Source of the DNA: Pseudomonas cremoricolorata DSM 17059 = NBRC 16634
GTDB taxonomy: Bacteria; Pseudomonadota; Gammaproteobacteria; Pseudomonadales; Pseudomonadaceae
DNA length: 64,000 nt
NCBI RefSeq assembly: GCF_000425745.1
Contig: NZ_AUEA01000003.1
Span: 1-64,000 of the forward strand
Direction of reading: 5' to 3'
In this document: positions 9,265-15,335 of the stretch, in pieces
How positions within the stretch are numbered: the stretch's first letter is position 1
How the letters are laid out: each line of letters starts with the position of its first letter
Notes under the pieces: model-generated
What the model was told of the DNA's origin: nothing
Database searches by the model: none
The model's input: the letters and a program-made list of their open reading frames with translations, nothing else
Translations under genes and position numbers: made by a program

Positions 9265-10230
9265 TCAGCAAGAGGCTTCAAATGAGAATCTTTCGCAATC
9301 TGCTGTTTGTTTTTCGCGATCCGCCAGCGGTTGGCACAGCGACGGCTTGGCCCGCGCCACGTCGCGGGGCGAGCAGGCGTATTTGCGCTTGAACAGGGTC
9401 GAGAAATAGGCCGGGCTATAGCCTATCCGGTACGCGGCCTGGGAACTGCTCAAACGCCCGGATTGCAGGTCCTGGTAGGCCTGTGCCAGGCGCAGATCCT
9501 GCAGGCATTCGGTGACCGACTGGCCGAACTGGCGGCGAAAACCTGCGGTCAGCCGACTGCTGCACATGCCCACCTGACGCGCCAGCTCTTCCAGCCCCGG
9601 CGGCTTGTCCAGATGGCTCTGCAACAGCTCGTAAGCCTGTTGCAGGCGTTCGACTTCCGGACGTGGCAGGGCGTTGTCTCGCCGCTGTTTGCGGCTCTTT
9701 TCGCTGAGGCTGTCGATCACCGTGGCCAAAAGCTCAAGGGATTTACCCTGCATGTACAGCGTGCGGGCGACCCCTTGAAACGGGCACGAGACGATCTGCT
9801 CCAGCATGCCCATCAGGCGGTGATCAGGTACCCAGTCATGCACCATGGCCAGTGACGCGTGAAGAAGGTCTGGCTGAAGTGCGTGCAGTAATTGCGTGGG
9901 AAACTGCAGAAACACCGCCTGCACGCGGCTGTTGCGGGTGACCTGATGGCGCGCCTGCCAAGGCTGTTGCGCATGGACGACGAAACTGCGCGCGCCGCTG
10001 CAATCGATCACTTGTTGCTGGCCCAGGCTGAAACTGATGCCACTGCCCACCAGAAACCCGGCACAGATACCGGCGCAGGTTTCGCTGCTCCAATGCTCTT
10101 CGACATGGGTTTCGATCAGGCCTATCGACAGCTTCAGACCGTTGGCGCTCTCGACATGTTCATAGCGCAGGCTGCCACCGCCTTGCAGTGGCTGGGTCCG
10201 GAAGGCAGGGTGAGAGGCAGGGCTGTCCAT
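9265..10230 (-). CDS. AraC-family regulator (PchR/YbtA type)
   Basis: This is a 321-residue regulator. The C-terminal ~100 residues are a two-helix-turn-helix AraC DNA-binding domain (LEELARQVGMCSSRLTAGFRRQFGQS and AAYRIGYSPAYFSTLFKRKYACSPRDVAR). The N-terminal part matches in layout the ligand-sensing half of PchR and YbtA, which bind the ferric siderophore and activate receptor and biosynthesis genes. It is the first gene of the minus-strand siderophore locus, and its stop is 46 nt from the receptor start. The ATG at 10230 is preceded by GAGG. A Fur-like site lies about 70 nt upstream, as in the known systems. Confidence 0.88.
   Translation of the reverse strand: MDSPASHPAFRTQPLQGGGSLRYEHVESANGLKLSIGLIETHVEEHWSSETCAGICAGFLVGSGISFSLGQQQVIDCSGARSFVVHAQQPWQARHQVTRNSRVQAVFLQFPTQLLHALQPDLLHASLAMVHDWVPDHRLMGMLEQIVSCPFQGVARTLYMQGKSLELLATVIDSLSEKSRKQRRDNALPRPEVERLQQAYELLQSHLDKPPGLEELARQVGMCSSRLTAGFRRQFGQSVTECLQDLRLAQAYQDLQSGRLSSSQAAYRIGYSPAYFSTLFKRKYACSPRDVARAKPSLCQPLADREKQTADCERFSFEASC
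9282..9296 (+). promoter_or_regulatory. Fur-like site upstream of TonB receptor
   Basis: ATGAGAATCTTTCGC matches 11 of 15 positions of the inner Fur consensus. It lies inside the last codons of the AraC gene, about 65 nt before the receptor start, which suggests the receptor has its own iron-controlled promoter in addition to read-through. Confidence 0.4.
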
Positions 10231-10297
10231 GGAAACCTCGATAGATATCAGAAGGCCACGGTAGGAAAAATCAAGTCGTAATGCAACTTGTTATCAA

Positions 10298-10312
10298 ATG
10301 AAAATCGTTTCG
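10298..10312 (+). promoter_or_regulatory. Fur-like site upstream of AraC regulator
   Basis: ATGAAAATCGTTTCG matches about 10 of 15 positions of the inner Fur consensus. It sits in the 313-nt gap 10231-10543, which otherwise shows only promoter-like AT-rich sequence next to the AraC gene and no credible gene. It is a weak match but is consistent with two other sites in this locus. Confidence 0.35.
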
Positions 10313-10543
10313 ATTATGCAGTGCGGATGCGGGGTGAGATGGAGCAGCGCTTGGGGAGTGCCCAGGAAACCAGGGGCGATCCACTGCAGGGCAAGGACTG
10401 CGCATGCAGTCGAACGAATCGAGTGAAGGGGGGGGAAATGTCATCGCTCTTCAAGGTGTCCCGATTCCCTGCAAGCCCACTTGGAAAACAATCTCTGAAG
10501 TCAGGCATTGGATCGGAACCAGGACACTCCACACGCTGCGCTA

Positions 10544-10801
10544 CTACCCGCGAATCCTCTGCAGGCGAGCGCGTCCGGCATCGGTGATGGCGGTTTCTCC
10601 TTCGTCGCTGATGCGGTAGCGACCTGAAGGCAGTTTGCTGATGGAGAACCTGACCAGCCCGCTCCTGGACAGGGCTTCTCCCACTTCGAAACTCATGGCC
10701 TGTTCCAGATCGAACAGTTTGATCTCGCCGATCTTGAAGCGGGTGAACGCTATCAGCGCCGCGTCCAGCGCGGCTTGATCGACTTCGTGAACCTGTTGCA
10801 T
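10544..10801 (-). CDS. hypothetical protein, 85 aa
   Basis: This is a small soluble protein with no signal or membrane segment and no family recognised. The ATG at 10801 has a good Shine-Dalgarno (AGGAGGTCAA just before it), which supports it as real. The middle (IKLFDLEQAMSFEVGEALSRSGLVRFSISKLPSGRYRISDEGETAI) has the alternation of a winged-helix-like fold ending in a two-stranded wing, but this is only an impression. It stands alone between the siderophore regulator and the tailocin. Confidence 0.55.
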   Translation of the reverse strand: MQQVHEVDQAALDAALIAFTRFKIGEIKLFDLEQAMSFEVGEALSRSGLVRFSISKLPSGRYRISDEGETAITDAGRARLQRIRG

Positions 10802-11028
10802 TTGACCTCCTGGTCGGAATCGTCCAGACCCGCTGGCTTGCAGGCAGTGGGCCTGGAAGTTCGTTGGAAGGCAGACGCTACTACGGACCTGATTGAGAGG
10901 GGTACTGGCTTTGCGTCCAGGCTGGATGCGCGGCCAGCCGTCATCTGGACGGTGCGCCTACATTCCCGAGTTATTTTCCCTACAGACCAGGTTCACGTTT
11001 CTGCGGGGGTGAGGTATGCTCGCCACAT

Positions 11029-11048
11029 TACTGGATAGATATACAGTT
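11029..11048 (+). promoter_or_regulatory. LexA (SOS) box before the DUF1654 gene
   Basis: TACTGGATAGATATACAGTT matches 17 of 20 positions of the E. coli-type SOS box taCTGTatatatatACAGta, including CTG and ACAG in the two half-sites. It ends 14 nt before the ATG of the DUF1654 gene and would cover its -10 region. This predicts induction by DNA damage through LexA cleavage. It is in the 260-nt gap 10802-11061, which shows no other feature. Confidence 0.65.
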
Positions 11049-11061
11049 AAAGGAGTGGGGC

Positions 11062-11376
11062 ATGGCTACGCAATGGACTTCAACGCCGACGCTGCGCGAA
11101 GAGATGACCGGCGTCGAGCGTCTGAGTCTGAGGGTTTCCTCGATGATCAATCATCCTGTGGCGCAGATGCAGCGCTGGGTGACGATCCACCCGCTGGAGT
11201 CGGACGCCGAGGCGGATTGGCATGAGGTGCTTGGGCAACTGCGGGAAACCCCGGAATTGCAGCTACAGCAGCACGACGATGGTGCGGTGACCGTGCGCTG
11301 GCAGCGCGGCGCAGCAGGGGGGGACGATGGCGACCGCGCTGAATGGGAAACGAGGGCAAACCCGCCGCCGTTCTGA
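11062..11376 (+). CDS. DUF1654-type small protein, SOS-controlled
   Basis: This is a 104-residue soluble protein. Its core (VSSMINHPVAQMQRWVTIHPLESD, then WHEVLGQLRETPELQLQQHDDGAVTVRW) resembles the Pseudomonas-restricted DUF1654 family, whose function is not known to me. The ATG has AAAGGAG upstream and a LexA box directly before that. It converges on the S24 repressor gene with a gap of 17 nt. Position and SOS control make it a candidate for a damage-induced signal to the tailocin, for instance an antirepressor, but nothing in the sequence shows this. Confidence 0.7.
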   Translation: MATQWTSTPTLREEMTGVERLSLRVSSMINHPVAQMQRWVTIHPLESDAEADWHEVLGQLRETPELQLQQHDDGAVTVRWQRGAAGGDDGDRAEWETRANPPPF

Positions 11377-11393
11377 CTGCACAGTGCGACGCG

Positions 11394-12200
11394 CTAGACC
11401 AGATGCGCGTTCCACACCAGCAGCACGCGCGCCTGGATGTAGGTCTCGTCGACGCGGATGTCTTCCACAGGATGATGGGTATTGTCGGAAATCATCTTGA
11501 AGTGGTCGCGACCTTTGCGTTGCAGGCGCTTGATATAGAGCATGTCGTGGTGGGAGAACAGGTAGATGCCATCGCCGACGAATTCGCGAATGCTCATGTC
11601 CACCAGCAGCGGGTCACGGTGCTTGATGGTCGGGGCCATCGACTGGCCCCAGCCGGTGACCAGTTTCAGGTGATAGTGCTCGGTGAACGACACGCCCATC
11701 TCGCGTAGACGCTTGGGACTCACCCGCACATCCTGCAGCATCTCGGGATAGTCGTGGGGCACCTGCCCGCCGCCCATGGCGGCGCGGATGTCGTAGTGGG
11801 CGACCCAGATTTCATCGCCTACCAGGCTGGTGCCCGAGCCGAGCTCGGCAAGCAGATGGCCGGTGGCTGGCTCTTCTGCAGCCGCCAGCAGGCGCTCGCG
11901 GGCCTGGCTGGACAGGGCCGTGCCTTTCTTGGCGAGCATTTCCCTGACCATGTCGGCTGCGCTCATAGGCGCCGCTGGCGACGCACTCGGCGCCGGGGTG
12001 TCCAGCAGCAGCTCTGAAGGATCGACGCCCAGCGCGGCGGCCATAGCCGAGATATCCGCCAAGGTGGGCTCGCGGGTGCCGGCCTCGTAGTTACCGACGC
12101 GCGACTGCGATTTCCAGCCACAGGCCTCGGCCAGCTGTGCCTGGGACAGCCCGCAGGCGTGGCGCAGGCGCTTGATGCGTTGACTCAACGATTCTCTCAT
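11394..12200 (-). CDS. S24-family HTH repressor (PrtR/CI-like)
   Basis: This is a 268-residue repressor. The N-terminal XRE helix-turn-helix (about 5-62: LSQAQLAEACGWKSQSRVGNYEAG) is followed by a linker and a LexA/CI-type S24 domain, with GQSMAPT holding Ser187 and LYIKRLQ holding Lys224 as the catalytic pair. Such proteins repress pyocin or prophage genes and are normally inactivated by RecA-stimulated self-cleavage. Between the HTH and the serine there is no Ala-Gly or Cys-Gly dipeptide, the usual cleavage site. The ATG at 12200 opens directly on the HTH. An ATG at 12215 and a GTG at 12263 are alternatives, but the GTG lies in the operator. It is transcribed away from the tail genes. Confidence 0.85.
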   Translation of the reverse strand: MRESLSQRIKRLRHACGLSQAQLAEACGWKSQSRVGNYEAGTREPTLADISAMAAALGVDPSELLLDTPAPSASPAAPMSAADMVREMLAKKGTALSSQARERLLAAAEEPATGHLLAELGSGTSLVGDEIWVAHYDIRAAMGGGQVPHDYPEMLQDVRVSPKRLREMGVSFTEHYHLKLVTGWGQSMAPTIKHRDPLLVDMSIREFVGDGIYLFSHHDMLYIKRLQRKGRDHFKMISDNTHHPVEDIRVDETYIQARVLLVWNAHLV

Positions 12201-12235
12201 GGGGCCGAATTTCATCACGAAACGAGATAGCTTGT

Positions 12236-12252
12236 TCTCACTTATTGTGTTT
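12236..12252 (+). promoter_or_regulatory. operator-like palindrome O2
   Basis: TCTCAC-N5-GTGTTT, in the same form as the two other sites near 12266 and 13098 (half-sites A/T-rich-CAC and GTG, 5-nt spacer). It is centred 22 bp, two helical turns, from O1 and lies just upstream of the repressor start, where it could serve autoregulation. Confidence 0.5.
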
Positions 12253-12279
12253 GATTGAATCACATTAAGTGATTATCCT
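12251..12279 (+). promoter_or_regulatory. rightward promoter with operator O1 in its spacer
   Basis: TTGATT at 12251-12256 and TATCCT at 12274-12279 are separated by 17 nt and each match the sigma70 hexamers at 4 of 6 positions. The spacer is almost exactly filled by the perfect inverted repeat AATCAC-N5-GTGATT (12258-12274). A repressor bound there would block transcription toward the tailocin genes. Prediction from sequence only. Confidence 0.55.
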
Positions 12280-12372
12280 GCCGCCTCAGCGCTCGCGCCT
12301 AGATCACTCGACCTCGGACCCGGCGCCTGAATCCATCCGTCAGCCTGCGCTTCAGTTCAGATGGGGCAAGGC

Positions 12373-12510
12373 ATGAATCAGAGGCCCACCATGCTCAGCT
12401 TATACCCGCACATTGCAGCTGCGATCAGCAGTCGTCACCTGAACGGTCGACCGCTCCCTTCGGCATTGCGAAGTGGCAACGCCACACAGGAGGCCGCGCC
12501 ATGCAACTGA
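12373..12510 (+). CDS. small leader ORF, 45 aa (tentative)
   Basis: ATG at 12373 opens a 45-codon frame (MNQRPTMLSLYPHIAAAISS...) with GGGGCAAGG just upstream. Its TGA lies 5 nt inside the next gene, so the two could be translationally coupled. The position right after the putative rightward promoter suits a first gene or a leader peptide. No family is recognised and the product is basic and unremarkable, so it could also be noncoding leader. Confidence 0.35.
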   Translation: MNQRPTMLSLYPHIAAAISSRHLNGRPLPSALRSGNATQEAAPCN

Positions 12511-13091
12511 ACACCGCTCGCCAAGCCTGGCACGACTGCACCTATGGCAGTTGGGGCGCGCAAAGTGCCTTCGCCGCGCAGTTGACCCAACTTGGCACCC
12601 GCATCCAGACCACCACCGGCCAGCGACACGCCGCACGCGCCGTGCATCAGGCGCTGGCCGGCGCTATCCAGGCCGCCATCGCTACCCTGAGCCGGCCTCT
12701 GCGGGCATTCGGCAATTACCTCTATGCGCCCCATGTCGAGGCGTGGGAACAGGAAACTGCCCAGCTGGCGGTATTCATGCTGGTTCAGCAGCGCGGCAAG
12801 CGCATGACGGCCAGCAAACGTGAAAAGCTCGAAGTTCTGGTCAAGGGCGTACTGCTTCGCTACCGCTATATGCACCAGGGTGGGCAGTCGGCCAATGCCG
12901 ATCCACTCGCCGCGCCCGAAGCCTTTCGCGGATGGCTGCAAGCGCACTACCAGCTCAGCCTGAGCGCAGTGCGCTGGGAGCGTGAGTGGGGCGGCTATGT
13001 ACGCCTGGCGTTCGACTGCTGCGAGGACCTGGACAAGCAGGCGCTGGCCCCCGTAGCGGCAAAAATGCACGCGATGAAAAAAAGTGTGTAA
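12501..13091 (+). CDS. unknown protein at the antiterminator-Q position
   Basis: This is a 196-residue soluble, mostly helical protein (MQLNTARQAWHDCTYGSWGAQ at the start, WEREWGGYVRLAFDCCEDLDKQ near the end). I do not recognise the family with certainty; the same slot in P. aeruginosa pyocin loci also holds uncharacterised small genes. It has a good GGAGG ribosome site. It lies between repressor and lysis genes, and its stop is followed within 82 nt by an intrinsic terminator ahead of the holin. That is where lambdoid phages keep gene Q, so a late antiterminator or activator role is proposed on position alone. Confidence 0.6.
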   Translation: MQLNTARQAWHDCTYGSWGAQSAFAAQLTQLGTRIQTTTGQRHAARAVHQALAGAIQAAIATLSRPLRAFGNYLYAPHVEAWEQETAQLAVFMLVQQRGKRMTASKREKLEVLVKGVLLRYRYMHQGGQSANADPLAAPEAFRGWLQAHYQLSLSAVRWEREWGGYVRLAFDCCEDLDKQALAPVAAKMHAMKKSV

Positions 13092-13106
13092 TCACGTATT
13101 GTGTTT
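13090..13106 (+). promoter_or_regulatory. operator-like palindrome O3 in the late leader
   Basis: AATCAC-N5-GTGTTT begins at the stop codon of the preceding gene and repeats the half-sites of O1 and O2. It lies ahead of terminator T1 and the holin gene, so the repressor could also act on the lysis/tail unit. No strong -10 hexamer is visible next to it. Confidence 0.45.
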
Positions 13107-13172
13107 AAGCTCGGTTGGTGGCAGTATTTCCCCATCGTCACAGATTTACCTCCAGACCCGCACTGACACAGA

Positions 13173-13196
13173 CCCGGCCACCGCGCCGGGTTTTTT
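13173..13196 (+). terminator. intrinsic terminator T1, before the holin
   Basis: CCCGGC-6 nt-GCCGGG followed by six T. It stands in the untranslated leader of the lysis/tail unit, 63 nt before the holin start. Confidence 0.75.
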
Positions 13197-13259
13197 CTGC
13201 CCATGGAGAATGCGCTGTGACCACCGACCGTTTTCTTGCCCGCCACAGGAGTCGAGCGC

Positions 13260-13586
13260 ATGGATTTTTTTCACCGCCTGCTCGACAAGTTCGACCTGGG
13301 CATTGCCGGCCTGATGGGCGCGCTGATCGCCACCCGCTGGCATAAGGATGACCTCACAGATCGCAAGGCCTGGCTGCTGTTTCTGCTGACCGGCATGGCC
13401 TGCGCGCATTACCTCACTGGCATGGTCAGCAGCTATTTCGCGATCAGCGAACCGCGCAGCGTCGCGGGTGTGGGCTTTTTGCTCGGAACCTTCGGCGGTT
13501 CACTGATCGCCGCCATCACCCGCGCCATCAAGGCCGCCGACCTGTGGGCGGTGATCAAGTCGAAGTTCGGAGGGCCAAGCGCATGA
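13260..13586 (+). CDS. holin-like membrane protein
   Basis: This 108-residue protein has three likely membrane segments (about 14-27, 41-60 and 75-95; for example LLFLLTGMACAHYLTGMVSSYF and GVGFLLGTFGGSLIAAI) and a basic C-terminus. Size, topology and the place at the head of the tail genes match the phage/pyocin holins that open the inner membrane for release of the endolysin. The ATG at 13260 has CAGGAG upstream; an upstream start at 13236 lacks such a site. It overlaps the next gene by 4 nt (ATGA), so the two are made together. Confidence 0.75.
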   Translation: MDFFHRLLDKFDLGIAGLMGALIATRWHKDDLTDRKAWLLFLLTGMACAHYLTGMVSSYFAISEPRSVAGVGFLLGTFGGSLIAAITRAIKAADLWAVIKSKFGGPSA

Positions 13587-13894
13587 TCCTCGAATACAGC
13601 AATGCCGCTGCCGCAGGCGGGATCGCCTGGTGGGCGACCTGGGCGGTGCTCAGCGGCAAGGTCCGCGATGGGGTCATCGGCAAGCTGCTGTATGCGGTGA
13701 TCGCCCTGAGCGGCTATGCGCTGCTGGCCCGCGCCGAGCACCCACTGTTCGGTATCGGCACGGCAGGGGTGACCTTGCACATCGCCCTTGCGCTTGCCGG
13801 TCTGCGGCACATGTTCATGCTCACTTACTGGCCAGCGTTCAGGCGCTGGCTGGAGCGACGTATCACCGGCGCACCCTGTAAGCGCGACCACTGA
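13583..13894 (+). CDS. second small membrane protein (holin/antiholin partner)
   Basis: This 103-residue protein has about three hydrophobic helices (GGIAWWATWAVLSG, LLYAVIALSGYALLA, GVTLHIALALAGLRHMF) and a basic tail ending in KRDH. It starts inside the stop codon of the holin gene. Paired small membrane genes at this place are usually holin and antiholin or a two-part holin. Which one does the killing cannot be told from sequence. Confidence 0.65.
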   Translation: MILEYSNAAAAGGIAWWATWAVLSGKVRDGVIGKLLYAVIALSGYALLARAEHPLFGIGTAGVTLHIALALAGLRHMFMLTYWPAFRRWLERRITGAPCKRDH

Positions 13895-13921
13895 GTTCCA
13901 CCGCTGCACCGCAACACCCAC

Positions 13922-13944
13922 AACCCGCCCCGTGCGGGTTTTTT
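13922..13944 (+). terminator. intrinsic terminator T2, before the tail tube gene
   Basis: AACCCGC-CCCGT-GCGGGTT followed by T4, 25 nt before the tail tube start. The loop CCCGT is the same as in T7 before the endolysin. Confidence 0.75.
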
Positions 13945-13968
13945 CGTTTCTATCCAAAGGAAAACACC

Positions 13969-14625
13969 ATGACTGAACGCTTCCCTCTGCCCAATGGCGC
14001 CGTACTGGAAATCGCTGGCACCCTCGGCCAGGCCGTCCCCTTCAGCGCCCTGAGCAACGCGGCCAAACCGGCGGCGACCGCCAAAGGCCACACCTTGAAA
14101 AATGGCGACATCGTGCTGATCAACTCAGGTTGGTCGCTGGTCAACAACCGTGCTACCCGCGTCAGCGATGTGGCGACCGATACCTTCGTCCTCGACGGCC
14201 TGGACACCTCCAGCGTTGCCCGTTACAGCCCAGGTGCCGGTGTCGGCAAAGTTGTGACGGCGTCCAACTGGACGCAGATCTCCAAGGTCACGGCCTTCGC
14301 TTCCAGTGGCGGTGAGCAGCAGTACCTCACCGTCGGCTACCTGGATGACGATGACGACCGCCAGTACCCCACCAACCGCACCCCGACCACCCTGGCGATC
14401 ACCGTCGAAGACCAGCCTTCCGCGACCTATGTCGGCCTGATCGAAAGCTACGGTGACGCTCGCCAGCTGGTGGTGGTGCGTCTGAAGCTGCCAAGCGGCG
14501 ATCAGATTCTTTACACCGGATACGTGACCATCACCAGCTCGCCGACCATGGAGCGCAACAACCTGATGACCCGCACCGTCAGCATCGCGCTGTCCAACCG
14601 CCCTGTGCGCTACCTGGCAGCTTAA
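13969..14625 (+). CDS. major tail tube protein (lambda gpV-like)
   Basis: This 218-residue protein is first in the tail module. It is a beta-rich protein (NGAVLEIAGTLGQAVPFSAL..., DATDTFVLDGLDTSS-like strand pattern, TTLAITVEDQPSATYVGLIES) whose size and order agree with the lambda-type tail tube subunit that stacks as hexameric rings along the tape measure. The ATG follows AAAGGAAAACACC. The chaperone gene begins 9 nt later. There are no gpU/gpZ terminator genes nearby, in keeping with a tail that never joins a head. Confidence 0.75.
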   Translation: MTERFPLPNGAVLEIAGTLGQAVPFSALSNAAKPAATAKGHTLKNGDIVLINSGWSLVNNRATRVSDVATDTFVLDGLDTSSVARYSPGAGVGKVVTASNWTQISKVTAFASSGGEQQYLTVGYLDDDDDRQYPTNRTPTTLAITVEDQPSATYVGLIESYGDARQLVVVRLKLPSGDQILYTGYVTITSSPTMERNNLMTRTVSIALSNRPVRYLAA

Positions 14626-14634
14626 GGAGTTCCC

Positions 14635-15018
14635 ATGGCGAAGATCAGCATTGCGCAAAATCCTACGTTCAGCGCTGCCGTGCAGCTGCCGCGGGTGGGC
14701 GGCGAAGCGGTGGCGGTGCAGTTCCAGTTCCGTTACCTCGATCGCCTGGCCCTGGCCGAGCTGTTCGATCAGTGGAACAGCACCCGGGAGACGCTGGCGG
14801 CACGTGCAGCGCAACCCGATACCCGCTGGGCCGAGATGACCGCCGACGAGATCGCCTTCCAGGCCGAACAGCTCAAGGCCATCGTGCTGGGCTGGGAGCT
14901 GGACGATCCGTTCGACGATGCCGCCTTGCGTGAGCTGGTGCAGACCTGCGCTGGCGCACCCAAGGCGGTCATCGATGCCTATCAGGGCGCCTACAGCTCG
15001 GCTCGCCTGGGAAACTGA
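14635..15018 (+). CDS. tail assembly chaperone, gpG-like
   Basis: This 127-residue acidic protein (FRYLDRLALAELFDQW, MTADEIAFQAEQLKAIVLGWELDDPFDDAAL) stands between tube and tape measure, where lambda has gene G. These chaperones coat the tape measure protein before the tube polymerises. The last sense codons are CTG GGA AAC before TGA and contain the slippery heptamer GGGAAAC (15009-15015). A fraction of ribosomes is therefore expected to shift into the -1 frame and make the longer G-T protein. Confidence 0.8.
   Translation: MAKISIAQNPTFSAAVQLPRVGGEAVAVQFQFRYLDRLALAELFDQWNSTRETLAARAAQPDTRWAEMTADEIAFQAEQLKAIVLGWELDDPFDDAALRELVQTCAGAPKAVIDAYQGAYSSARLGN
15009..15015 (+). other. predicted -1 programmed frameshift site
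   Basis: GGGAAAC fits X XXY YYZ in the G reading frame (G GGA AAC), directly before the TGA stop. Lambda uses GGGAAAG at the same place. Slipping back one base continues without a stop through 15332, joining the DUF1799/gpT-like segment. Confidence 0.8.
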
Positions 15019-15332
15019 GGGCCGCCGCCCGCGCGCTCTACAGCCCGAGTCCCCGGCTGGAGCAGTTGGCCGCGTTTGGCCTGACCTCGTCCGACCTGGT
15101 CGCTGACGAGGTCGAGGTCTGGCCTGATGGGTGGCCGGCGTTTCGTCTGTTCGAAGCGCTGGGCACCCAGTGGCGGCTGGCACCCAGGGGGCCATCTGGT
15201 CTGGATTACACCGCGCTGCCGGTCGTGGCCTCGATGCTTGGCATCGGGCGCCGCGACCTGGCGGCGCTGTTCCCCGACCTGCGAGTCATGGAGGCCGAAG
15301 CGCTGGCCGTCATGACGCAATCCATGGAGTAG
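15015..15332 (+). CDS. gpT-like (DUF1799) extension, made by -1 frameshift
   Basis: Read in the -1 frame from 15015, this segment adds 105 residues (LRAAARALYSPSPRLEQLAAFG...) to the 127-residue G protein, for a fusion of about 232. The segment (VEVWPDGWPAFRLFEALGTQWRLAPRG) resembles DUF1799, the gpT domain that binds tail tube subunits in lambda-like phages. Independent starts are poor: a TTG at 15066 with no ribosome site, although annotation software would probably call the gene there. The continuity of the frame back to the slippery site supports expression as G-T. Confidence 0.75.
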   Translation: MRAAARALYSPSPRLEQLAAFGLTSSDLVADEVEVWPDGWPAFRLFEALGTQWRLAPRGPSGLDYTALPVVASMLGIGRRDLAALFPDLRVMEAEALAVMTQSME

Positions 15333-15335
15333 ACA

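Noticed and set aside
10288..10587. 99-codon plus-strand frame between AraC and the 85-residue gene
   Set aside because: It has no good ribosome site and no recognisable sequence, and it runs into the minus-strand gene, which has a strong one.
13099..13127. Late promoter TTGTGT-N17-CAGTAT over operator O3
   Set aside because: The -10 matches only 3 of 6 positions; not reported as a promoter.
15066..15332. DUF1799 segment as an independent gene
   Set aside because: Only a TTG with no ribosome site is available, while the frame is continuous with the G gene through the slippery heptamer.
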